Made by a program: the position numbers and the translations under genes. From Omnitrophica bacterium GWA2_41_15 (GTDB taxonomy: Bacteria > Omnitrophota > Gorgyraeia > Gorgyraeales > Gorgyraeaceae): a DNA stretch of 5,038 bases. The notes below the pieces were generated by a model. That model was not told where the DNA came from, did not search any database, and saw only the letters and a list, made by a program, of their open reading frames with translations. The stretch spans positions 1-5,038 of the forward strand of contig CAKKRB010000032.1 in assembly GCA_919902485.1 (NCBI GenBank), in the 5' to 3' direction. This document shows, one piece after another, positions 1-5,038 of the stretch. Within the stretch, counting starts at the first letter, position 1; the number at the start of each line of letters is the position of its first letter.

Positions 1-903
1 GACAATATTTCAAAGGTTATAGTTGGCAAACGCGATGTTATTCAACTTGTGGTAATTGGGCTTCTGGCGAACGGCCACGTGCTCCTGGAGGATGTGCCCG
101 GGCTTGGCAAAACAATGCTGTCCCGCACCCTTGCAAAATCCATAGCAGGTAGATTCAAGAGGATACAGTTTACTCCCGACCTTTTGCCGTCAGATGTTAC
201 AGGCGTCTCTATCTATAATCAGAAAACAGGAGAGTTTGAATTTAACGAAGGCCCGATATTTGCAAATATAGTCCTGGCCGATGAAATAAACCGCACAACC
301 CCCAGGACGCAGTCTGCCCTCCTGGAAGCCATGCAGGAATTCAGGGTGACTATTGACGGCAACGTAAGGGAGCTTCCTGTGCCGTTTTTTGTAATAGCCA
401 CTGAAAACCCGATAGAGTTTCATGGCACATATCCTTTGCCGGAATCGCAGGTGGACAGGTTTTTGATGCAGCTTCCTGTAGGCTATCCTTCAAATCAGGA
501 GGAAGTCAATGTCCTTACCAGAAACTTTAAAGATTCTCCTCTGGATTCCCTGGAAAGCGTGGTTAGCATAGCGGATATCATTGAAGTTCAGAACGCAATC
601 AGCTCAGTCCATGTAGACCAGAAAATAGCTGATTATATAGTCCAGATAGTGTCTGCTTCAAGAAGCATGCCCGGTGACGTAAAACTCGGCGCCAGCCCCA
701 GGGCATCTCTTGCCCTTATGCGCACATCAAGGGCAATGGCATTTCTGGATAAAAGAGATTATGTGATACCTGATGATATAAAAAATCTCGCTTATTCTGT
801 TCTCAAGCACAGGCTTATTTTACAGCCGCGTTCCATAGTGCGCGGCCTGACCTCAAAAGACATAGTAAACCATATATTAAAAAAGGTTTCTGTGCCGGTT
901 TAG
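1..903 (+). CDS. MoxR-family AAA+ ATPase, 5' partial
   Basis: This is a cytoplasmic MoxR-type AAA+ ATPase, thought to use ATP hydrolysis to remodel or mature partner protein complexes. The reading frame is open from base 1, and the residues before the Val at 49-51 (NISKVIVGKRDVIQ) are a typical MoxR N-terminal stretch. The gene therefore begins outside the window and 49 is not the start. In visible numbering (300 residues): Walker A GLGKT at 34-38, Walker B VLADEINR at 91-98, sensor 1 Asn136 in ATENP, arginine finger Arg153 in SQVDRF, and sensor 2 Arg234 in GASPRA. All ATPase residues are intact, so the protein should be active. MoxR proteins are usually slightly over 300 residues, so perhaps 10-30 residues are missing. 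The stop codon lies 3 bases before a DUF58 gene, the usual MoxR partner. The substrate cannot be told from sequence. Confidence 0.95.
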   Translation, partial: DNISKVIVGKRDVIQLVVIGLLANGHVLLEDVPGLGKTMLSRTLAKSIAGRFKRIQFTPDLLPSDVTGVSIYNQKTGEFEFNEGPIFANIVLADEINRTTPRTQSALLEAMQEFRVTIDGNVRELPVPFFVIATENPIEFHGTYPLPESQVDRFLMQLPVGYPSNQEEVNVLTRNFKDSPLDSLESVVSIADIIEVQNAISSVHVDQKIADYIVQIVSASRSMPGDVKLGASPRASLALMRTSRAMAFLDKRDYVIPDDIKNLAYSVLKHRLILQPRSIVRGLTSKDIVNHILKKVSVPV

Positions 904-906
904 TAT

Positions 907-2136
907 ATGCTCACTTCCAGAGGCATCTCTCTTCTTTTAACTGTAATCATTCTCCTGGCCATTGCCTGGAATACAGACATAACAATGGTATACATATTTT
1001 TTGTAATAGCGTTTGTTATGTTTGTCATGTCCTATTTTCACATGCGTTTAAGCATGCCTGATATAGAAATTGAGCGCATAGTCCAGGAAACTGCGTTTGA
1101 GGATGAGATGTTGAATGTAAAAATGAACGTCCGCAATAACCTTTCAAGAGGCGCTTGGTTTTTTGAAATATTGGATTTTTTTCCTGCGGCTCAGCCTGAG
1201 AAAGAAAAAACATCCCTGTTTGTGCTGGATATAAACGGGAAAGAGGAAAGAAATTTAAGCTATGCGACCGAGTGTTATAAAAGGGGCGTATGGAAGATGG
1301 GGCCTGTTGAAGTTATTTCCCAGGACGCGCTTGGTTTTTTCAAGATGAAAAAAACGCTCAATGTTATTTCCGATATAATCGTCTACCCGGCATTTTTCAG
1401 GGTATTTGCTTTTCCGCCTCTTGCGATTGGGTCTGTTTCATGGATGGGGGTGGAAACCGCAAGGATAAGCGGAGACACCCATGAATTTTTCGGCATCAGA
1501 GAGTACCAGCGCGGGGATTCAATGAGCCGTATACACTGGCCTTCCACTGCAAGGCATAATAAGCTGATAGTAAAACAATTTGAGCGCAACACTGTCCAGG
1601 AAGCGACCATAATACTGGACCTGAAAAAAGGGAACGACATAGGCGCTGGCAGAGAGACGACACTTGAATATTCTGTAAAAATAGCAGGGTCTATTGCAAG
1701 GTTCCTTATGGCCAGTGGGGCATTTGTCCAGATTATAGGTTATACGAATGAGTCAGTGGTAGTGCCTTTTGGAAAAGGTGATTCTCATATGTATAAAATA
1801 CTCGAGTTTCTGGCAAAGGTCCGGTCAGATGGTGTTTTTACCATGAGCGAAACGCTTGATGAAGCGAGTTTCATCACCCCGTATAGCTCAACGCTTGTTG
1901 CTATAATTCTAGACAATGATATGGACGCGCTTTCAAGCTTTGTCCAGTTCAAGGTAAAAGGCATAAAGCTTATAGTAGTTGTGCTTTCCATTTCAACGTT
2001 CGGCCATACAGAAGAAACTAAATATCTGGACGTGGAAGAAGCCAGGAGGTTTGACGAAGCCCTGGCCGGGCTTGAGGCATGTGTATATAGGATTTCAAAA
2101 GGCGATGATCTGGAAAAGAAATTCGAGGCAGTTTAA
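907..2136 (+). CDS. DUF58 domain membrane protein (MoxR partner)
   Basis: This 409-residue protein is a DUF58 family member. Two hydrophobic segments near the N-terminus (about residues 7-21 and 27-43) should form a membrane hairpin. A beta-rich region follows (about 50-160), then the DUF58 signature at 189-216, with GDTHEFFGIREY, QRGD and IHWPSTAR as its key parts, and a von Willebrand A-like fold starting near ATIILDL (233-239). The usual metal-binding DxSxS of von Willebrand A domains is not seen; the equivalent strand ends in DLKKGND, so metal binding is doubtful. In this family DUF58 proteins pair with MoxR ATPases and are proposed to be adaptors or targets of their remodelling. Start: ATG 3 bases after the moxR-like stop. 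No good Shine-Dalgarno lies close (AAGG at 883-886 is about 20 bases away), so translation probably depends on coupling from the upstream gene. Function inferred from family and context only. Confidence 0.92.
   Translation: MLTSRGISLLLTVIILLAIAWNTDITMVYIFFVIAFVMFVMSYFHMRLSMPDIEIERIVQETAFEDEMLNVKMNVRNNLSRGAWFFEILDFFPAAQPEKEKTSLFVLDINGKEERNLSYATECYKRGVWKMGPVEVISQDALGFFKMKKTLNVISDIIVYPAFFRVFAFPPLAIGSVSWMGVETARISGDTHEFFGIREYQRGDSMSRIHWPSTARHNKLIVKQFERNTVQEATIILDLKKGNDIGAGRETTLEYSVKIAGSIARFLMASGAFVQIIGYTNESVVVPFGKGDSHMYKILEFLAKVRSDGVFTMSETLDEASFITPYSSTLVAIILDNDMDALSSFVQFKVKGIKLIVVVLSISTFGHTEETKYLDVEEARRFDEALAGLEACVYRISKGDDLEKKFEAV
2125..2128 (+). promoter_or_regulatory. Ribosome binding site of the TgpA-like gene
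   Basis: GAGG lies 10 bases before the ATG at 2139 and inside the end of the DUF58 gene. It supports that ATG as the start and fits direct translational coupling in the operon. Confidence 0.55.
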
Positions 2137-2138
2137 AT

Positions 2139-3737
2139 ATGAATAGAGACCAGTTATATTTTCATTTTGCTAATCTTGTGTTGGTAATCATAGGGCTTTT
2201 GAGTATCCAGAAGGTAGTCGGGCCCCTTGTGATAACACTGCTTGTGCTGGGGAGCATGGGCGGTTTTATGTTCAGCTGGTATATAAGAAATTCCAGGCCT
2301 CCTCACATAGACACATTTATAGGGATGCTGTCTCTTGCAAGTGTGGTTGTTGTCCTGAGCAGATTATACGAGACATCAATAAGTTTTGATAATCTTCTCA
2401 CGATATTTTCAACAGCGCTTGCGTGGCTCAGCCTTTTTCAAACCTTTGGGCTCAAGGCTCAGAAAAGCTATGCTATTGTGCAGTTTATTTCCGCATGTCT
2501 CTTGATTTCTTCTGTCAGCCTTGCGCTGGAACAGGAGGCGGCATATGTTTTATATCTGGCAGTATTTTTATTCGTCTTGATTTTTATAATGCGGCTGGAT
2601 CTGGTTTGCGAAAAACAGAACAGAGGATCTATAATAATAGGCGACAGGGACGAGGTAATGAGTTTGTGGCAGCAGATAAAAGTAGGGGCAATCATGTTTT
2701 CTATTGTCATGATATTATCAGCAATAGTATACCCTGCGGTTCCGAGATTCAACAGTCTTTCCTTAAGCTGGATTCCGGCTACGCTTCTCGGCCTTCCGGA
2801 AAGAATCCCGCTTTTGAAGCTTTTGGAATCCGCTGGTAAAAATATAAAGGAAGAAAAAGTAAAAAAAGAACAGATAGTTGACGATGGGTCTAAAAAAAGG
2901 GAAACCAATCAAGACAGGATTGTAAGAAAAGAGCCACTGGAGAAGAAAGAGGCAACAGAAAGATTTAAGGCACCTGACTTTGACAAAGATATAGATGTTC
3001 TCAAGATAGAGTCTGTTATTATAAAGTCTGGAAAGAGCGAAATAGCGCTTGATAAGCAGGTTATGCTGACCGCAGAGCTGAAGCTGACAGATGGGTCTTT
3101 TATACTCGCCACAAAATTAGTTGATTGGAAGGCGACAGGCACTGCGAAGGTTTCAATAGACAAAGACGGGAAGCTTATTCCGAAAGAGCAGGGCCGTGTC
3201 CAGATATCCGCGACTTATATGGGTAATTTCAGCAATGATTTGAATATAAAAATAATCGAACCTGTTAAGCCGAAAAAGAAAAAAGGGGCTTTGTTCTATT
3301 CAGGCGTTTTGGCGCTGTGGATTTTTGCAGCGGGGTTCATAGCTTTTTCCGTTATGATATTTATGAGGTCGCAGAAGTTAAGCGAGATCAGAAAAAATAA
3401 TCCCAAGGAATTCATAAAAGAAATATATTACACCCTGTGCAAGGCATTTAAAATTTATGGCATTCCTAAATTTGACTATGTTTCTTACAGGGAATTTTAC
3501 AACCTTACAAAAGACATTGTTTCCGCAAGGCCTGAGCCTATGCAGGAATTAACGGAAGGGTTCATGGAGGCGCGTTTTTCAAACCATGAGATTTCCCAGG
3601 AGCACTCACAAAAAGCAATCCAGCTGTTCCACGAAGTAAAAGACGTGATTCTGGAAAAAGAGGATCGTAATCGATTCTGGAAAAGCGTCCTGTTCAGATT
3701 TTATGTTTTAGACGTGTTGTTGATTCCAAGGCAGTAA
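2139..3737 (+). CDS. TgpA/DUF3488-like membrane protein with Big_2 domain in place of transglutaminase core
   Basis: This 532-residue protein is the third gene of the operon, 2 bases after the DUF58 stop. About seven hydrophobic segments (roughly 8-24, 26-49, 59-76, 85-104, 111-130, 134-153, 183-202) form an N-terminal bundle ending in YPAVPRF, much like the end of the TgpA_N (DUF3488) bundle. A Lys/Glu-rich linker (about 234-286) follows, then a bacterial Ig-like group 2 domain (about 288-373) with conserved Trp330, SIDKDGKL and GRVQISATY. An eighth membrane helix lies at about 387-408. The tail (424-505) resembles DUF4129, with YYTLCKAFKIYGIP, SYREFY and ARFSNHEIS. Classical TgpA proteins carry a Cys-His-Asp transglutaminase-like core between the bundle and the last helix. 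No such motif is visible here and the protein is shorter than the roughly 670-residue Pseudomonas TgpA. The linker and Ig domain should lie outside the cytoplasmic membrane and the tail inside. A non-enzymatic scaffold or binding role is inferred. Domain assignments are by eye. Confidence 0.85.
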   Translation: MNRDQLYFHFANLVLVIIGLLSIQKVVGPLVITLLVLGSMGGFMFSWYIRNSRPPHIDTFIGMLSLASVVVVLSRLYETSISFDNLLTIFSTALAWLSLFQTFGLKAQKSYAIVQFISACLLISSVSLALEQEAAYVLYLAVFLFVLIFIMRLDLVCEKQNRGSIIIGDRDEVMSLWQQIKVGAIMFSIVMILSAIVYPAVPRFNSLSLSWIPATLLGLPERIPLLKLLESAGKNIKEEKVKKEQIVDDGSKKRETNQDRIVRKEPLEKKEATERFKAPDFDKDIDVLKIESVIIKSGKSEIALDKQVMLTAELKLTDGSFILATKLVDWKATGTAKVSIDKDGKLIPKEQGRVQISATYMGNFSNDLNIKIIEPVKPKKKKGALFYSGVLALWIFAAGFIAFSVMIFMRSQKLSEIRKNNPKEFIKEIYYTLCKAFKIYGIPKFDYVSYREFYNLTKDIVSARPEPMQELTEGFMEARFSNHEISQEHSQKAIQLFHEVKDVILEKEDRNRFWKSVLFRFYVLDVLLIPRQ

Positions 3738-3756
3738 TTGCAGGGTGCTCTGCCGC

Positions 3757-3797
3757 GTTAATTCACAAAACAAGTCATACTCGTTTTGTGAATTAAC
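3757..3797. repeat. Perfect 15-bp inverted repeat / hairpin
   Basis: The left arm at 3757-3771 (GTTAATTCACAAAAC) is the exact reverse complement of the right arm at 3783-3797. The 11-base centre can add three more pairs (AGT 3773-3775 with ACT 3779-3781) after one A-C mismatch, leaving a 3-base loop. It starts 19 bases after the stop of the membrane-protein gene, where a terminator is expected. However, no U-tract follows on either strand, so it is not a standard intrinsic terminator. It could act as an RNA 3'-end stabiliser, as an unusual or bidirectional terminator, or as a regulator-binding palindrome, because its right end is only 14 bases before the -35 box of the next promoter. Confidence 0.8.
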
Positions 3798-3811
3798 AGC
3801 CGTATTCCCTC

Positions 3812-3840
3812 TTGACTTTAGAGATAATTTGCTGTATTAT
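3812..3840 (+). promoter_or_regulatory. Sigma70-type promoter for the guaB3-like gene
   Basis: The -35 box is TTGACT (3812-3817), five of six consensus bases. An optimal 17-bp spacer follows, then the -10 box TATTAT (3835-3840), also five of six. Transcription should begin around 3847, giving a leader of about 89 bases before the ATG at 3936. An alternative -10 (GATAAT, 3823-3828) has no acceptable -35 box at proper spacing. The promoter separates the downstream gene from the MoxR operon. Confidence 0.7.
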
Positions 3841-3862
3841 ACATCCCATTAACATTTAAATA

Positions 3863-3918
3863 CAGGAATTAACCCTTTAGGGTTTCATCACAAGAACAGC
3901 CTAAAGGCTGGGTTCCTG
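3863..3918 (+). ncRNA. Structured 5' leader of the guaB3-like gene, possible cis-regulatory RNA
   Basis: An outer stem can form between CAGGAA (3863-3868) and TTCCTG (3913-3918). An inner 8-bp stem can form between CCTTTAGG (3874-3881) and CCTAAAGG (3900-3907). The two are separated by an asymmetric-sequence internal loop (3869-3873 with 3908-3912) and closed by an 18-base terminal loop (3882-3899). Smaller local hairpins are also possible: AACCCT/AGGGTT around 3871-3884 and CAGCC/GGCTG around 3897-3910. The element lies wholly inside the predicted leader and ends 7 bases before the G-rich ribosome binding site. I do not recognise it as a named riboswitch class. The base pairing is read directly from the sequence; a regulatory role is inference. 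Confidence 0.4.
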
Positions 3919-3924
3919 ATTCAC

Positions 3925-3931
3925 AGGGGGG
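3925..3931 (+). promoter_or_regulatory. G-rich ribosome binding site of the guaB3-like gene
   Basis: AGGGGGG sits 4 to 8 bases before the ATG at 3936 and fixes that start. CAGG (3924-3927), which includes the first bases of this site, can pair with CCTG (3915-3918) across a 5-base loop. This would hide part of the site whenever CCTG is not engaged in the upstream leader stem. Confidence 0.65.
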
Positions 3932-3935
3932 CAAT

Positions 3936-5038
3936 ATGGGTGAATGGGTAGGAAGAGGCAGGAAAGCAAGGAGATGTTATGGTTTTGACGAAATAGCGCT
4001 TGTGCCTGGGTCTGTTACGATAAACCCGAAGGAAGTTGACCCGAGCTGGGAACTCGCTGGCAGGAAATATAAGGTGCCTATACTTGCTGCTGCCATGGAC
4101 GGGGTTGTGGACGTGAAATTCGCGATAGAGATGTCTAAGCTGGGAGGCATAGCGGTCCTGAACCTGAATGGCGTTCAAACCAGGTATGCGGATCCTGCAG
4201 AGGTGCTTGAAAAAATAGCGCATGCAAGCCCTGAAGAAGCCACTAAACTTGTGCAGTCTCTTTACACAAAGCCTATCCAGGAAAAACTTATCGCTAAAAG
4301 GATCAAAGAGATAAAGTCCAGGAAAGGCGTTGCAGCAGTAAGCGCCATACCTCAGGACGCGGAAAAGTTTGGAAGCATAGCTCATGCAGCAGGGGCTGAT
4401 ATTTTCTTTATCCAGTCGACCGTCATAGGTGTCCATCACATTTCGAGCGAATATAAGGTAGTTGACCTCGCGAAATTTATAAAATCAATGAAAATACCTG
4501 TTGTGCTGGGCAACTGCGTTACATATTCTGTTGCCCTGGAATTAATGGAAACAGGGCCCGCAGCTATTCTGGTAGGCATAGGACCTGGGGCAGCGTGCAC
4601 CACGCGCGGGGTCCTGGGCATAGGAGTGCCACAGGTAACAGCTACATCAGATGTTGCGGCAGCCAGGGATTTTTACTACAAGAAGACAACAATATATATA
4701 CCGATTATCACAGACGGCGGCATGGATTCAGGCGGGGATATATGCAAAGCATTTGCCTGCGGCGCAGACGCGGTAATGGTGGGGTCTGCTTTCGCAAGGG
4801 CAAAGGAGGCGCCTGGCAGAGGTTATCACTGGGGCATGGCTACTCCTCACGCTAACCTTCCGCGCGGCACAAGGATTCATGTCGGGACAACAGGAACGCT
4901 TGAAGAAATACTTATCGGGCCGGCAAGGCTCGACGATGGTTCCCAGAATCTTGTAGGCGCGCTTATGACGTCAATGGGAAATCTCGGCGCCAGAAATATA
5001 AGAGAAATGCAGTTGACAGATATTATTATCGCCCCATC
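3936..5038 (+). CDS. guaB3: GuaB3-family IMP dehydrogenase-related protein, 3' partial
   Basis: This frame stays open to the window edge (367 full codons plus two bases). It encodes a TIM-barrel protein of the IMP dehydrogenase/GMP reductase superfamily, which in this family converts or binds IMP in guanine nucleotide metabolism in the cytoplasm. The N-terminus (GRGRKARRCYGFDEIALVPG, residues 6-25) matches the GuaB3 opening, which supports the ATG at 3936. Further landmarks are MDGVVD at 54-59, LNLNGVQTRY at 75-84, LGNCVTY at 191-197, the catalytic-loop Cys221 in GPGAACTTRG, the phosphate-binding Asp260-Gly-Gly and VGS at 282-284, and the flap region EAPGRGYHWGMATP (291-304). The two CBS domains of classical GuaB are absent, as is usual for GuaB3. 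GuaB3 proteins are about 385 residues, so roughly 20 C-terminal residues are missing. The gene has its own promoter and leader. Whether it is a true IMP dehydrogenase or a regulatory relative cannot be decided here. Confidence 0.92.
   Translation, partial: MGEWVGRGRKARRCYGFDEIALVPGSVTINPKEVDPSWELAGRKYKVPILAAAMDGVVDVKFAIEMSKLGGIAVLNLNGVQTRYADPAEVLEKIAHASPEEATKLVQSLYTKPIQEKLIAKRIKEIKSRKGVAAVSAIPQDAEKFGSIAHAAGADIFFIQSTVIGVHHISSEYKVVDLAKFIKSMKIPVVLGNCVTYSVALELMETGPAAILVGIGPGAACTTRGVLGIGVPQVTATSDVAAARDFYYKKTTIYIPIITDGGMDSGGDICKAFACGADAVMVGSAFARAKEAPGRGYHWGMATPHANLPRGTRIHVGTTGTLEEILIGPARLDDGSQNLVGALMTSMGNLGARNIREMQLTDIIIAP

Noticed and set aside
49..903. GTG at 49 as the start of the MoxR gene
   Set aside because: The frame is open from base 1 and the residues before 49 fit the conserved MoxR N-terminus, so the real start lies outside the window.
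2468..2908. 146-codon minus-strand open frame
   Set aside because: It is antisense to the membrane-protein gene; its content is explained by the reverse complement of hydrophobic codons.
3757..3797. Integron attC site or transposon end
   Set aside because: attC arms run from RYYYAAC to GTTRRRY with an unpaired extrahelical base. Here the arms run the other way and are perfectly paired. There is no integrase, transposase or target duplication nearby.
3757..3797. Classical Rho-independent terminator
   Set aside because: The stem is strong, but no run of T follows it on either strand and the stem is AT-rich rather than GC-rich.
3790..3873. Octamer GAATTAAC repeated at 3790-3797 and 3866-3873, and ATTCACA repeated at 3761-3767 and 3919-3925
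   Set aside because: These are short AT-rich words with no regular spacing, and the first copies lie upstream of the predicted transcript start. Chance is a sufficient explanation.
3863..3935. Known purine, PRPP or other named riboswitch
   Set aside because: The purine-riboswitch core with its three-way junction and loop-loop contact is not visible, and I could not match the conserved bases of any other class.
3921..4439. 172-codon minus-strand open frame
   Set aside because: It lies antisense to the clearly conserved guaB3-like gene and its translation looks like no protein family.
4595..4855. 86-codon plus-strand open frame inside the guaB3-like gene
   Set aside because: It is out of frame with conserved IMP dehydrogenase motifs and rich in Arg/Gly, as expected of a shadow frame.

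Overview
The window reads as a chromosomal segment from a bacterium of moderate GC content. Arg is often AGG/AGA and Ile is often ATA. These codon habits and the gene set suggest an uncultured lineage (Omnitrophota-like would be one guess), but the sequence gives no marker that fixes the taxonomy. I see no mobile element, CRISPR array, tRNA or rRNA.

Left part (1-3737): three tightly packed plus-strand genes form one operon. They are a MoxR-family AAA+ ATPase (5' end outside the window), a membrane-anchored DUF58 protein, and a multi-pass membrane protein with the layout of TgpA/DUF3488 transglutaminase-like proteins. Gaps are only 3 and 2 bases, so transcription and translation are almost certainly coupled. 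MoxR, DUF58 and TgpA-like is a widely conserved trio linked to envelope processes and to chaperone-like remodelling of membrane complexes. The unusual point is the third protein. It keeps the N-terminal membrane bundle, the extra-cytoplasmic segment, the last membrane helix and a DUF4129-like tail. Where the transglutaminase core should sit, it has a charged linker and a bacterial Ig-like (Big_2) domain.

Intergenic part (3738-3935): this holds a perfect 15-bp inverted repeat without a U-tract, then a good sigma70-type promoter (TTGACT, 17 bp, TATTAT). An approximately 89-nt leader follows that can fold into a long hairpin and has a second, competing pairing that covers part of the ribosome binding site.

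Right part (3936-5038): a nearly complete gene for a GuaB3-type IMP dehydrogenase-related protein without CBS domains, cut by the window edge roughly 20 residues before the expected end. It has its own promoter and is functionally unrelated to the upstream operon. The structured leader directly before a purine-nucleotide gene is the best candidate here for an undescribed regulatory element.
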